The notes below the pieces were generated by a model. The model searched no databases. It saw nothing but the letters and a program-made list of their open reading frames with translations, and was not told where the DNA came from. Of a stretch of DNA of 64,000 nucleotides, positions 50,858 through 60,210 are shown in pieces (within the stretch, counting starts at the first letter, position 1; each line of letters opens with the position of its first letter). This stretch comes from Duganella sp. SG902 (lineage in GTDB: Bacteria > Pseudomonadota > Gammaproteobacteria > Burkholderiales > Burkholderiaceae_D). The position numbers and the translations under genes are program-made. The stretch covers positions 124,001-188,000 of the forward strand of contig NZ_JABMJK010000008.1 of assembly GCF_013376005.1 (NCBI RefSeq). The letters are read 5' to 3'.

Positions 50858-52318
50858 CTATTTTACCGCGTCGAAGCCGATGGTGACTTTCAGGCCGCTG
50901 TGATGGCTGGCGTCGTCGAGGATGATGGTGGCGCGGTGCAGGGTGGCGATGTCGCGCACGATGGCCAGGCCGAGGCCGTGGCCACCGGGGTTGCGCTCCA
51001 GCGTGGCGGCGGCGCGGTAGAACGGCGTGAACACGCGCTCGCGTTCGGCGGCGGCGATGCCGGGGCCGCTGTCCTCCACCTCCAGCAGCACCTGGCCGTC
51101 GCGCTCGCGCACGCGCAGGATGACGCTGCCGCCGGCCGGCGTGTAGCGCAAGGCGTTGTCGACCAGGTTGGCCAGCAGTTCGTGCAGCAGCAGGGACTGG
51201 CCCTGCACCATGCCCTCCTGCTTGGCCTCCAGCGACAGGTCGATCTGCTTGCCGACCGCGGCCACGGCCAGCTCCAGCCCCACTTGCCGCGCGAGTTCGC
51301 GCAGCGAGACCGGCTCGGTGTTGTCCTCGCTGCGATGCTCGATGCGCGCCAGCGTCAGCAGGCGGTTGGCGAGGTTGACGGTGGAGTCGGTGGTGGTGGC
51401 CATGCTGCGCACGATGTCGCGCAGCGCGTCGGGATCGGCGCCGGCCTTGTCGCACTCGCGCAGCGCCAGTTCGGCCTGGGTTTTCAGCACGGTCAGCGGC
51501 GTGCGCAGCTGGTGCGAGGCGTCCGCAATGAAGCGGCGCTGGCTGTTGATCAGCATGTGCATGCGCAGGCGTGAGCTGTTCAGCGCCGCCACCAGCGGCC
51601 GCACTTCCTTGTGCACCAGCGTGGCGTCGACGTCGGTGGCGTCGTTCGGGTCGCGCGTCTCGACCGCGCTTTTCAGCTGCATCAGCGGCTGCAGCACCAG
51701 CCGCACCGCGAACCACACCAGCAGCCCCACCGCCGCCAGCAACAGCGCCTGCCACACCAGGGTGTCGAACAGGATCTGGTTGGACAGCACGCGCCGCGCC
51801 TCCAGCGTTTCGCCGACCTGGATCAGCGCGATGCCGCGCATGGAATCGTCGTACACCGGTTGCAGCAGCGCGGCGATGCGCACCGGCTGGCCGTTGTAGT
51901 TGGCGTGATAGAAGCGCACCAGCGCCGGATAGGCTTCCGAGCGCGGCACGTTGGCCGGCACCGGCGGCAGGTCGGCGTAGCCGGACACGGTTTCGCCGGC
52001 GATGCCGGTGACCTTGTAGTAGATGCGGCCCAGGGTGTCGGTCTCAAAGCTGTCCAGCGCGACGTAGGGCACGTCGGCCACCACCTTGCCGTCCACCACC
52101 GAGACCCGCTCGGCCAGCGCGCGCGTGGAGGCCAGCAGGGAGCGGTCGTAGGCGGTGTCGGCGGCGTCCAGCGCGTTGCGGTAGACCGAGATGGTGTTGA
52201 GCGCCACCAGCACCAGCAAGGGGCCGAGCAGCCAGCGCAGCAGCTGTCCGCGCAGGCTGCCCAGCGCGGCGCCGGGCCCCAGGCCGAGGCGGCGGGCGAG
52301 GGCGGGCAGCAGCGGCAT
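50858..52318 (-). CDS. Sensor histidine kinase, TctE-like
   Basis: A 486-aa membrane kinase. TM1 (~28-48) and TM2 (~190-210) flank a periplasmic sensor of ~140 residues (TYDRSLLASTRALAERV-type opening typical of TctE/QseC relatives). HAMP follows, then the phospho-acceptor motif FIADASHQLRTPLTVLKTQAEL near 265 and ATPase boxes LLANLVDNALRYTPAGG and GGHGLGLAIVRDI near 385 and 450. It lies 5 bp after the response regulator gene. TctE kinases sense tricarboxylates and control their uptake; here the divergent genes encode a porin, a Bug receptor and an ABC importer. Confidence 0.88.
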   Translation of the reverse strand: MPLLPALARRLGLGPGAALGSLRGQLLRWLLGPLLVLVALNTISVYRNALDAADTAYDRSLLASTRALAERVSVVDGKVVADVPYVALDSFETDTLGRIYYKVTGIAGETVSGYADLPPVPANVPRSEAYPALVRFYHANYNGQPVRIAALLQPVYDDSMRGIALIQVGETLEARRVLSNQILFDTLVWQALLLAAVGLLVWFAVRLVLQPLMQLKSAVETRDPNDATDVDATLVHKEVRPLVAALNSSRLRMHMLINSQRRFIADASHQLRTPLTVLKTQAELALRECDKAGADPDALRDIVRSMATTTDSTVNLANRLLTLARIEHRSEDNTEPVSLRELARQVGLELAVAAVGKQIDLSLEAKQEGMVQGQSLLLHELLANLVDNALRYTPAGGSVILRVRERDGQVLLEVEDSGPGIAAAERERVFTPFYRAAATLERNPGGHGLGLAIVRDIATLHRATIILDDASHHSGLKVTIGFDAVK

Positions 52319-52323
52319 GGCGC

Positions 52324-53025
52324 TCAGGGGCCGCCGACCGCGGCGCGCGGCTGCAGCAGGTAGCCGATGCCGCGCAGGGTGGTGATGACGGCGGCGTCGG
52401 GGCCGGGGATGTCGAGCTTCTTGCGCACCCGGTGGATGTACAGGTCGATGGCGTCGATGCCGGCGTCGTCGCCCAGCGAGAACACCTCATCGAACAGCTT
52501 TTCCTTGGACACGGCGCGGCCGCTGCGCGTGATCAGGGTTTCCAGCACCGCGTGCTCGCGCGGCGTCAGCGCCAGCGCGTTGCCGGCGTAGCTGAACATG
52601 CGGGTGACGGTGTCGAAACTGAGCGCGCCGCAGTTGTGCACCAGCGCCTCGTTGCCCACGGTGCGGCGCAGCAGCGCCTTGACGCGCGCTTCCAGCTCCG
52701 CCAGTTCGAACGGCTTGGCCAAGTAGTCGTCGGCGCCCAGGTTCAGGCCCTGCACGCGGTCTTCCAGCCCGCCGCGCGCCGTCAGGATCAGCACCGGCGT
52801 CTTGGCGCGCGGGCCGCCGCGCGCGCGCAGGCGCTTGAGCACATCCAGCCCGTCCATGCGCGGCAGGGTGAGGTCGAGGATCACCAGCGCGTAATCCTGG
52901 GTGTGCAGCAGGGCGTCGGCGTCGGCGCCGTTGTCGGCGCATTCCACCGTCAGATGGGCGTCGCGCAGGGCCTTGGCCAGCCAGTGCTGCAATTCGGTGT
53001 GGTCTTCAACTAACAATATGCGCAT
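52324..53025 (-). CDS. OmpR-family response regulator, TctD-like
   Basis: A 233-aa two-domain regulator. The receiver domain (~1-115) has the phospho-acceptor Asp in LVILDLTLPRMDG near 51 and Lys in LAKPFELAELEARV near 101; the C-terminal winged helix (~130-225) has LTPREHAVLETLI and DLYIHRVRKKLD. It is divergent from the porin gene with a 194-bp gap that holds a tandem ATTGAAAG repeat, the sort of site that OmpR-family dimers use. By context it probably activates the porin-Bug-ABC genes; that is inference. Confidence 0.9.
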   Translation of the reverse strand: MRILLVEDHTELQHWLAKALRDAHLTVECADNGADADALLHTQDYALVILDLTLPRMDGLDVLKRLRARGGPRAKTPVLILTARGGLEDRVQGLNLGADDYLAKPFELAELEARVKALLRRTVGNEALVHNCGALSFDTVTRMFSYAGNALALTPREHAVLETLITRSGRAVSKEKLFDEVFSLGDDAGIDAIDLYIHRVRKKLDIPGPDAAVITTLRGIGYLLQPRAAVGGP

Positions 53026-53129
53026 GGGGACTTGCCAGTTCGTTCAAATAAGTGCAGGGTGAGGCCAGCATCATGTGCCGGCGGCGGACAAAAAGGAAGC
53101 CCCCGCGTCAATTGTGGTGAGCAGGAGAC

Positions 53130-53148
53130 ATTGAAAGGCAATTGAAAG
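53130..53148 (+). promoter_or_regulatory. Tandem ATTGAAAG direct repeat, candidate response-regulator site
   Basis: Two identical ATTGAAAG octamers (53130-53137 and 53141-53148) spaced by 3 bp give an 11-bp period, about one helical turn, as expected for tandem OmpR-family binding. They lie between the divergent TctD-like regulator and porin genes, 72 bp before the porin start. Confidence 0.45.
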
Positions 53149-53219
53149 ATTGACGCTCCTATAGTGGCAGCACTGATTGAGAAATCAGGCATATAAAAAA
53201 CTATACACGGAGACAACTC

Positions 53220-54281
53220 ATGAAGAAATCCCCCCTGACCCTCGCGGTCCTGGCATTGTTCGCGGCCGCCGGTAGCGCCCAGGCCCAATCCAACGTGCAG
53301 GTCTACGGCCTGCTGGACGTGGGCATGGAAACCGCCAACAACCAAACCCCGACCGGTGGCAGCATGACCCGCGTGATCTCCGGCGGCATGAACACCTCGC
53401 GCTGGGGCCTGCGCGGCAGCGAGGATCTGGGCGGCGGCCTGAAAGCGGTGTTCAACCTCGAAGGCGGCATCCTGATGGACACCGGCGCGCAGGACGGCGC
53501 GCTGTTCAAGCGCCAGGCCAACGTCGGCCTGGAAGGCGCCTTCGGCCGCGTGGTGGTCGGCCGCTCCTTCACCACCGTGTACGACACCGTGATCGGCTTC
53601 GACCCGATGGGCTTCGCGCCGTTCTACTCGTGGGCCACCTCCGGCCCGGCCACCGGCCCAAGCAAATACGGCTTCACCACCCAGTACGACAACATCATCA
53701 AGTACGCCGGCACCTTTGGCGACTGGCGCATCGGCGCCAACTACGCCGCCGGCGAGCAGACCACCGGCACCCAGGACAGCGCTAAGACCGGCTTCAGCAC
53801 CGTCTACAAAATGGGCGACGTCAACCTGATGGCGACCTGGGAGCGCAACAACGGCAACACCGTTCCGGCCACCGGCAACCGTGACAAGAACACCGTGTGG
53901 CACATCGGCGGCAATTACGAAACCGGCCCGTTCAAGTTCTGGGCGGTGGTGCGCGACTACAAGCTGGTTGCCGGCAAGGCGCTGACCGCCGACGTCGACG
54001 CCACCACCACCTGGGGCGGCGTGGCGTACAAAACCGGCGCCACCACGCTGACCGGCGCGGTCTACCACGTCAACGTCAAGAATGTCGCCGCCGGCAAGGA
54101 CGCCGATCCGACCATGTACGTGGCGCGCTACCGCTACGCGCTGTCCAAGCGCACCGACCTGCACGTGACGGCGGCCTACGCCAAAGCCAAGAACGGCCAG
54201 CTCACCGGCCTGTCGCGCGACGACGCCGGCTACGGCAACAGCCAGCGCGGCCTGACCGTCGGCATGCAGCACCGCTTCTGA
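53220..54281 (+). CDS. Gram-negative porin (Burkholderiales Porin_4 type)
   Basis: A 353-aa outer-membrane porin. Signal peptide ~1-22 (ending AQA), then SNVQVYGLLDVGMETANNQTP, which is the usual start of beta-proteobacterial trimeric porins, strand-rich body with RWGLRGSEDLGGGLKAVFNLEG near 62-83 (two blocks), and a C-terminal Phe (GMQHRF). It lets small anions or carboxylates cross the outer membrane. It is first in the operon divergent from the TctD-like regulator, and its stop overlaps the Bug receptor start (TGATG). Confidence 0.9.
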   Translation: MKKSPLTLAVLALFAAAGSAQAQSNVQVYGLLDVGMETANNQTPTGGSMTRVISGGMNTSRWGLRGSEDLGGGLKAVFNLEGGILMDTGAQDGALFKRQANVGLEGAFGRVVVGRSFTTVYDTVIGFDPMGFAPFYSWATSGPATGPSKYGFTTQYDNIIKYAGTFGDWRIGANYAAGEQTTGTQDSAKTGFSTVYKMGDVNLMATWERNNGNTVPATGNRDKNTVWHIGGNYETGPFKFWAVVRDYKLVAGKALTADVDATTTWGGVAYKTGATTLTGAVYHVNVKNVAAGKDADPTMYVARYRYALSKRTDLHVTAAYAKAKNGQLTGLSRDDAGYGNSQRGLTVGMQHRF

Positions 54282-55249
54282 TGAAAATCCTGCTGGCACT
54301 TGTCTGCGCGCTGCTGTTAGGCGCGGCGGCCCAGGCGGCGGGGCTCGAGTGCATCGTGCCGTCCAAGCCGGGCGGCGCGATGGACCTGACCTGCAAGCTG
54401 GCGCAGAAAGGGCTGGCCGGCCTGCGCGACACGCCGAATCCGCCGCCGTCGGACATGCACATCAGCTATCTGCCGGGCGGGATCGGCGCGGTGGCGTGGC
54501 ACTCGCTGGTGTCGCGCCGCCGCACCGAGCCGAATACGCTGGTGGCGTTTTCCGGCGGCTCGCTGCTGAATCTCGCGCAGGGCAAGTTCGGCAAGGTGAA
54601 GTCGTCGGACGTGCGCTGGGTGGCGGCGTTGGGCGCGGACTACGGCATGATCGCGGTGCGCGCCGATTCGCCCTACAAAACGCTGCGCGACCTGATCGCC
54701 GCATTGAAGGCGAATCCGGAGAAGGTGCTGATCGGCGTGTCCGGCACCATCGGCAGCCAGGACTGGCTGAAGATGGCGCTGGTGTCGCGCAGCGCCGGCA
54801 TCGATCCGAAGGCGCTGCGTTTCGTGGCGCTGGAAGGCGGTGGCGAGGCCTTCACCGCCATGCACGCCAATTTCGTGCACGTGGTGTCCGGCGACGCCAG
54901 CGAGGCCACGCTGTACGCGGCCAGCGGCAACACGCGGGTGCTGGCGGTATTGTCCGAACAACGCCTGCCGGGCGTGCTGGCCAATGTGCCAACCGCGCGC
55001 GAGCAGGGCGTGGACGTGGTGTGGCCCATCATCCGCGGCGTGTGGATGGGGCCCAACGTGCCGGACGCCGATTACAAGCAGTGGGTGTCCGCCTTCGACC
55101 GCGTGCTGGCAAGTCCGAAGTTCGCGCAGATGCGGGCGGCATCAGGTTTATATCCGTTTGGGCTGACCGGCGATGCGCTGGCGGCCTATGTCAAGAAAGC
55201 CGTGGACGACTACGGCAGGCGGGCGGCCGAACTGGGTCTCGTGCGCTGA
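54281..55249 (+). CDS. Bug/TctC-type extracytoplasmic solute receptor
   Basis: A 322-aa periplasmic binding protein of the Bug family: signal peptide ~1-19, then LECIVPSKPGGAMDLTCKLA, GGIGAVAWHSLV near 66, VRADSPYKTLRDLIAALKA near 125-143 and a C-terminal VKKAVDDYGRRAAELGLV. Bug receptors usually feed tripartite tricarboxylate transporters (TctAB), but no tctA/tctB gene is here; instead an ABC importer with its own binding protein follows 24 bp later. It may act as a second receptor or a sensor for the TctE-like kinase. Start ATG 54281 overlaps the porin stop. Confidence 0.88.
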   Translation: MKILLALVCALLLGAAAQAAGLECIVPSKPGGAMDLTCKLAQKGLAGLRDTPNPPPSDMHISYLPGGIGAVAWHSLVSRRRTEPNTLVAFSGGSLLNLAQGKFGKVKSSDVRWVAALGADYGMIAVRADSPYKTLRDLIAALKANPEKVLIGVSGTIGSQDWLKMALVSRSAGIDPKALRFVALEGGGEAFTAMHANFVHVVSGDASEATLYAASGNTRVLAVLSEQRLPGVLANVPTAREQGVDVVWPIIRGVWMGPNVPDADYKQWVSAFDRVLASPKFAQMRAASGLYPFGLTGDALAAYVKKAVDDYGRRAAELGLVR

Positions 55250-55273
55250 TTACATAACTATCTGGAGATTACG

Positions 55274-56359
55274 ATGAAGTTGAAACATACTGTGGCCGCC
55301 GCATGCGCGTTTTTTGCCGGATCGGCCTTTGCGCAAGTCCCGCCGGGTTATCCCGCCGACTACCAGAAGATCATCGACGCCGCCAGGAAGGAGGGCAAGC
55401 TGGTGATCTACGGCGCCACCGACAGCAAGGCCACGCAGCCGCTGATCAAGGATTTCAGCGCCATGTACCCGGGCATCACGGTCGAGTACAACGACATGAA
55501 TTCGACCGAGGTGTATAACCGCTTCATCTCCGAGGTGGCGGCCGGCGGCAACACCGCCGACGCCATGTGGTCCTCCGCCATGGACCTGCAGATGCGCCTG
55601 GCCTCGGACGGCTACGCGCTTCAGTACAAATCGGTGGAGGCGTCCAAGATCCCCGGCTGGGCGGTGTGGGACGACAAGGCCTACGGCACCACCTTCGAGC
55701 CGGCCGCCATCGTCTACAACAAGCGCCTGGTGGACGCCAAGGAAGTGCCGCACACGCACGCCGACTTCACGGCGCTGATCCAGCAGCCCAAGTTCAAGGA
55801 CAAGGTCACCACCTACGATATCGAGAAATCCGGCGTCGGCTTCATGTTCATGACGCAGGACGCGCGCGAGAACCCGAAATTCCTCGACATGGAGAACGCC
55901 TTTGGCGTGGCCAAGGTGCGCGTGCAATCGTCCACCGGCACCATGATGGAGCGTATCTCGTCGGGCGAAAACCTGATCGGCTACAACGTGCTGGGCTCCT
56001 ACGCGCTGGTGCGCGCCAAGACCGATCCATCGATCGGCGTGGTGCTGCCGAAGGATTACACGCTGGTGATGTCGCGCGTGTTCTTCATCAACAAGTCAGC
56101 CAAGAACGTGAACGCCGCCAAGCTGTGGCTGGACTACATGCTGTCGCATCGCGGCCAGACCATCATCGCCAACGACTCCAAGCTGTTCGCGATCCGCGCC
56201 GACGTCACCGGCGAAACCACCTCGGCGGACCTGATTAAGCAAATCGGCAACGACAAGATCAAGCCGGTGCCGGTCCATCCCATCCTGCTGCAGTTCCTGG
56301 GACCGGCCAAGCGCATGGCCTTCCTCAAGCAGTGGAAAGAAACCGCGGGCAAGAAGTAA
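55274..56359 (+). CDS. ABC transporter substrate-binding protein (AfuA/FbpA-like family)
   Basis: A 361-aa periplasmic binding protein. Signal peptide ~1-20 (ending AFAQ), then ARKEGKLVIYGATDSKATQPLIKDF near 36-60 and TADAMWSSAMDLQM near 95-108, matching the fold of type-2 binding proteins that include the iron-binding (AfuA/FbpA) and phosphonate/phosphosugar receptors. Conserved iron-binding tyrosine pairs are not evident, so the substrate is more likely an organic acid, phosphonate or sugar phosphate. It is in one operon with the permease and ATPase genes below. Confidence 0.85.
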   Translation: MKLKHTVAAACAFFAGSAFAQVPPGYPADYQKIIDAARKEGKLVIYGATDSKATQPLIKDFSAMYPGITVEYNDMNSTEVYNRFISEVAAGGNTADAMWSSAMDLQMRLASDGYALQYKSVEASKIPGWAVWDDKAYGTTFEPAAIVYNKRLVDAKEVPHTHADFTALIQQPKFKDKVTTYDIEKSGVGFMFMTQDARENPKFLDMENAFGVAKVRVQSSTGTMMERISSGENLIGYNVLGSYALVRAKTDPSIGVVLPKDYTLVMSRVFFINKSAKNVNAAKLWLDYMLSHRGQTIIANDSKLFAIRADVTGETTSADLIKQIGNDKIKPVPVHPILLQFLGPAKRMAFLKQWKETAGKK

Positions 56360-56371
56360 GAGGGCATCGAC

Positions 56372-58141
56372 ATGCAAACACTCGCTCACTCCGGCCGGCC
56401 AAGCCTGAACTGGCCGCGCGGCGTGGTGGTAACGCTGGCCGCCGGCGTTATCTTCCTGCCGCTGATCCTGATTTTCTATCAAAGCTTTTTGAACGCGCCG
56501 TTCTTCATGCCGGCCAAGGAGCTGGGCCTGGACGCCTACCGCTTCATCTTTGAAGATCCCGATTTCGCGGTGGCGTTCAAGAACGCCTTCTGGCTGGCCT
56601 CCGGCCTGGCGCTGATCGCCGTGCCGCTGGGCGGCATGCTGGCCTTCCTGATGATACGCACCGACCTGCCGGGCAAGGCCTTCATCGCGCCCTGCCTGCT
56701 GGTGCCGATCTTCGTCTCGCCGATGGTGATGGGCTTCGGCTACGTGGTGGCGATGGGACCGGTGGGCTTCTACTCGCTGTGGGCCAAGGACATCCTCGGC
56801 TTCATCCCGTGGAATATCTACTCCTTCACCAGCATCGTGGTGATCGCCGGCCTGACGCACGTGCCGCACGTCTACCTGTACGCCTCGTCGGCGCTGAAAA
56901 GCCTGGGTTCGGACGTGGAGGAGGCGGCGCGCGTCAGCGGCGCCTCGCCGCTGCAGGTGATGTTCAACGTCTCGCTGCCGATGATCACGCCGGCGCTGGC
57001 GTACGCCGGCGTGCTGGTGTTCTTCCTTGGCTTCGAGGTGTTCGGCCTGGTGCTGGTGCTGGGCGATCCGGAAGGCCACATGGTGCTGGCCACCTATCTG
57101 TACAAGCTGACCAACAAGCTTGGCACCCCGTCCTACCACCTGATGGCCGCCGTCGCGGTGTGCCTGGTGATGGTGACCATGCCGCTGGTGATGGTGCAGC
57201 GCTGGCTGCTCAAGTCGGCCAACAAATTCGTGTCGATCAAGGGCAAGGGCGCGCGCACCAAGGCCATGCCGCTGGGCCGCTGGAAGTGGCTGGCGTTCGC
57301 GCTGATCTTCGGCTGGCTGATGTTCACCATCATCATGCCGATGTCCGGCATCGTGCTGCGCTCCTTCGTGCAGTACTGGGGCGAGGGCGTGAAGCTGGCC
57401 GACGTGCTGACGCTGCAGCACTTCCGCGAGATCTTCGACCAGCCGGCGCTGGTGCGCGGCATCTTCAACACGGTGCTGATCGGCGTGATCGGCGGCGCCT
57501 GCGCGGTGATCTGCTACTGCGCCATCGCGCTGGCCATGCACCGCAAGCCGGACATGATCACCCGCTTCCTCGACTACAGCGTGCTGGTGCCGCGCGCCGT
57601 GCCTGGCCTGCTGGCCGGCCTGTCGTTCCTGTGGGTGTTCCTGTTCGTGCCCAGCTGGCTGGATGGCGCCCTGAAGGGCATGGACAACGGCGTCGCGATC
57701 TGGCTCAGCGAGCATGCGATCCCGATGCTGCGTTCCCTGCGTTCCACCATCTTCGCCCTGTGGCTGGCGTATTCGGTGGTGTGGCTGGCCTACGGCATGC
57801 GCCTGATCTCGACCGCGCTGCTGCAGGTCGGGCCGGAGCTGGAAGAGGCGGCGCGCGCGGTCGGCGCCACCCGCGGCAAGGTCACGCGCGACGTCACCGT
57901 CCCGCTGATCAAATACGGCCTGCTGGGCGCGTGGCTGATGGTGTTCCTGATCTTTGAACGCGAGTATTCGACCGGCGTGTACCTGCTGTCGCCGGGGACC
58001 GAGGTGATCGGCGCGCTGCTGGTGTCGCTGTGGGCGACCGGCTCCACCGACCTGGTGGCGGCGCTATCGTTCATCAACATATCGCTGGTGGCTGTTGGCC
58101 TGGGCGTCGCGCTGCGCTTTGGCGTCAAGCTGCATAACTGA
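56372..58141 (+). CDS. ABC transporter permease, two fused halves (FbpB/ThiP-like)
   Basis: A 589-aa inner-membrane permease with about 12 membrane segments in two homologous halves. Each half contains the EAA-type loop that contacts the ATPase: DVEEAARVSGASPLQVMFNV near 185 and ELEEAARAVGATRGKVTRDV near 491. Such duplicated permeases belong to Fe3+/thiamine/2-aminoethylphosphonate-type importers. It follows the binding-protein gene by 12 bp and is followed 10 bp later by the ATPase gene, forming a complete importer. Confidence 0.9.
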   Translation: MQTLAHSGRPSLNWPRGVVVTLAAGVIFLPLILIFYQSFLNAPFFMPAKELGLDAYRFIFEDPDFAVAFKNAFWLASGLALIAVPLGGMLAFLMIRTDLPGKAFIAPCLLVPIFVSPMVMGFGYVVAMGPVGFYSLWAKDILGFIPWNIYSFTSIVVIAGLTHVPHVYLYASSALKSLGSDVEEAARVSGASPLQVMFNVSLPMITPALAYAGVLVFFLGFEVFGLVLVLGDPEGHMVLATYLYKLTNKLGTPSYHLMAAVAVCLVMVTMPLVMVQRWLLKSANKFVSIKGKGARTKAMPLGRWKWLAFALIFGWLMFTIIMPMSGIVLRSFVQYWGEGVKLADVLTLQHFREIFDQPALVRGIFNTVLIGVIGGACAVICYCAIALAMHRKPDMITRFLDYSVLVPRAVPGLLAGLSFLWVFLFVPSWLDGALKGMDNGVAIWLSEHAIPMLRSLRSTIFALWLAYSVVWLAYGMRLISTALLQVGPELEEAARAVGATRGKVTRDVTVPLIKYGLLGAWLMVFLIFEREYSTGVYLLSPGTEVIGALLVSLWATGSTDLVAALSFINISLVAVGLGVALRFGVKLHN

Positions 58142-58151
58142 GGTACCTATT

Positions 58152-59234
58152 ATGAAACGAGACATCATGACCAACGAACTGAGTGTCAACGAGCTGCATC
58201 TGGACTACGGCACCGGCGCCAGCGCCAACCCGATCCTCAAGGGCGTGTCCATGCACCTGCAAAAAGGCGAAGTGGTGGCGCTGCTGGGCCCTTCGGGCAG
58301 CGGCAAGACCACGCTGCTGCGCGCCGTGGCCGGGCTGGAAAGCCCGAAGGCCGGCACCATCAACATCGGCGAGCGCAACGTGTTCGACGGCGCCAAGGGC
58401 TTCGAGATGCCGGCCGAGCAGCGCAACCTCGGGCTGGTGTTCCAGTCCTACGCGCTGTGGCCGCACAAGACGGTGTTCGAGAACGTGGCCTATGGCCTCA
58501 AGCTGCGCAAGCTGGGCGCGGCCGAGATCAAGGACAAGGTCAGCGACGTGCTGAAGAACCTCGGCCTGGGCCACCTGGCCGAGCGCTACCCCCACCAGCT
58601 GTCCGGCGGCCAGCAGCAGCGCGTGGCGATCGCGCGCGCGCTGGTCTACAACCCGCCCGTGATCCTGCTGGACGAACCGCTGTCCAACCTGGACGCCAAG
58701 CTGCGCGAGGAGGCGCGCGCCTTCCTGCGGGAACTGATCGTGCGACTGGGCCTGTCGGCGTTGATGGTCACCCACGACCAGGCCGAGGCGATGGCGATTT
58801 CGGACCGCATCCTGCTGCTCAACAACGGCAAGATCGAACAGCAAGGCACGCCGCAAAGCATGTACGAAACGCCGGACACGCTGTTCACGGCGGAGTTCAT
58901 GGGCAGTAACAACCGCCTGCCGGGGCAAGTGATCCAGCGCGATGGCGCGCAGGTGCACCTGGATATCAACGGCACGCGCCTGCAGGCGACCGCGCGCGGC
59001 AACGGCGGCGGCGACGCCACCCTGATCCGGGTGGAGGAGGTGCGGGTCAGCGCCACCCAGGTCGACAACGCGATCGAACTGCCGCTGCTGACCTGCATGT
59101 ATCTGGGCGACCGTTTCGAGTGCCTGTTCAAGAGCGCCAACGGCGAGATCAGCCTGCGGGCCTATTCGAAGTACCGGCTGGACCCGGGCCGCTACTGGCT
59201 GCAGCTGCCGGCCGACAAGCTCTGGGTCTTCTAA
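58152..59234 (+). CDS. ABC transporter ATP-binding protein (FbpC/PotA-like)
   Basis: A 360-aa ATPase of the carbohydrate/iron/spermidine (CUT1/POPT) family. Walker A GPSGSGKTTLLRAVAGLE is near residue 46, the signature LSGGQQQRVAIARAL near 149, Walker B VILLDEPLSNLDAKLREE near 171 and the switch His in MVTHDQAEAMA near 207. A C-terminal TOBE-like regulatory part (~265-360) follows. ATG 58152 (MKRDIM...) is chosen; ATG 58167 is an alternative. Together with the two preceding genes it forms an importer driven by cytoplasmic ATP. A terminator follows 24 bp after the stop. Confidence 0.9.
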   Translation: MKRDIMTNELSVNELHLDYGTGASANPILKGVSMHLQKGEVVALLGPSGSGKTTLLRAVAGLESPKAGTINIGERNVFDGAKGFEMPAEQRNLGLVFQSYALWPHKTVFENVAYGLKLRKLGAAEIKDKVSDVLKNLGLGHLAERYPHQLSGGQQQRVAIARALVYNPPVILLDEPLSNLDAKLREEARAFLRELIVRLGLSALMVTHDQAEAMAISDRILLLNNGKIEQQGTPQSMYETPDTLFTAEFMGSNNRLPGQVIQRDGAQVHLDINGTRLQATARGNGGGDATLIRVEEVRVSATQVDNAIELPLLTCMYLGDRFECLFKSANGEISLRAYSKYRLDPGRYWLQLPADKLWVF

Positions 59235-59257
59235 ACACTCCGTTTTCAGTCCCGGCG

Positions 59258-59295
59258 AAGACCACCCCGCAATCGTGCGGTGTGGTCTTTTTTTT
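59258..59295 (+). terminator. Rho-independent terminator after the ABC importer operon
   Basis: AAGACCAC and CCGCA pair with TGCGG and GTGGTCTT across a 4-nt loop, with one mismatch in the stem, followed by eight T. It ends the porin-Bug-ABC operon. The rest of the gap to 59474 is AT-rich and must hold the promoter of the aryl polyene genes. Confidence 0.9.
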
Positions 59296-59474
59296 ATCGT
59301 TTGCCGCTCAGATAAGTGATTGTTGGTGAGAATTAGTGCCAGTTAGCGCACAGTTTAGAGCCTGATGCATAAAATAGTTGCCTGAAATCCATTTTTTCAA
59401 TCTAAGCCCTTGAGCGCTCGTTTATAATTTGAAAGGCACGCCGGTCGGCACTTTTCTGAATAAATAGTCAATAC

Positions 59475-60206
59475 ATGCGTACTCAAGGCGTCAGTTTTTC
59501 AATTTCCAGTCAAGCTTATTGGGCGCCTGGTTTGAACACTCCCGAACAATGGGCTGCCTGGGCGCGCGCTCCGCGCACCATCGTCGCGGGCGAGGAGCCC
59601 GGTGTCAAAGCGATGCCCGCCATGTTGCGCCGCCGTGCCGGCTTCCTGGGCAAGATGGCGCTGGAGGTGGCGTATCAGTGCCTCGATGGCCGCGGCGATA
59701 TCCCCACCGTGTTCTGTTCGCGCCATGGCGACGTGGCGCGCGCGGTGGAGTTGTTGAGCGATCTGGCGCGAGGCGAGGCGCTCTCGCCGACGGCTTTCGG
59801 CATGGCGGTGCACAACGCGATCCCAGGCTTGTTCACCATCGCCCGCGGCGACCGCGCGAATCACATCGCGCTGGCCTCCGGCGCGGCGACGGTGGAACAT
59901 GCGGTGATTGAGGCTTGCGGGCTGCTGGCGGATGGCGCGCCGGCGGTGTTGCTGATCGCGTGCGATTGTCCGCTCCCCGAGGTGTTCGCGCCTTTCGAGG
60001 ATTGCGAGGAACAGCCGTTCGCGTGGGCGTGGCTGGTGACCGCCGGCGGCGGCGAGGCGCTGTCGTTGAGCTGGAGTGCCAGTGACGAAGCGCCGGCCGG
60101 GGACATGCCGGGAGGCCTGCAAGTGGCGGCGTTCCACCTGGGCGGGGTGCGCAGCATGGAGCGTTGCGACGGCCGCTTGCGCTGGCGCTGGAGCCGAGAG
60201 GCTTGA
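59475..60206 (+). CDS. Beta-ketoacyl synthase-like chain-length factor of an aryl polyene cluster
   Basis: A 243-aa protein of the ketosynthase-like chain-length factor family found as an early gene of aryl polyene (APE) clusters. It corresponds to about half of a full ketosynthase. Where an active ketosynthase has a catalytic Cys, it reads HIALASGAATVEHAV (near residue 140) and has none, as expected for a chain-length factor that pairs with an active ketosynthase encoded further along. Other family marks are AMPAMLRRRAGFLGKMAL near 44-61. The downstream order (acyltransferase, two ACPs, a COG4648 protein, AMP ligase/dehydratase) supports the assignment. Confidence 0.85.
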   Translation: MRTQGVSFSISSQAYWAPGLNTPEQWAAWARAPRTIVAGEEPGVKAMPAMLRRRAGFLGKMALEVAYQCLDGRGDIPTVFCSRHGDVARAVELLSDLARGEALSPTAFGMAVHNAIPGLFTIARGDRANHIALASGAATVEHAVIEACGLLADGAPAVLLIACDCPLPEVFAPFEDCEEQPFAWAWLVTAGGGEALSLSWSASDEAPAGDMPGGLQVAAFHLGGVRSMERCDGRLRWRWSREA

Positions 60207-60210
60207 TGTA

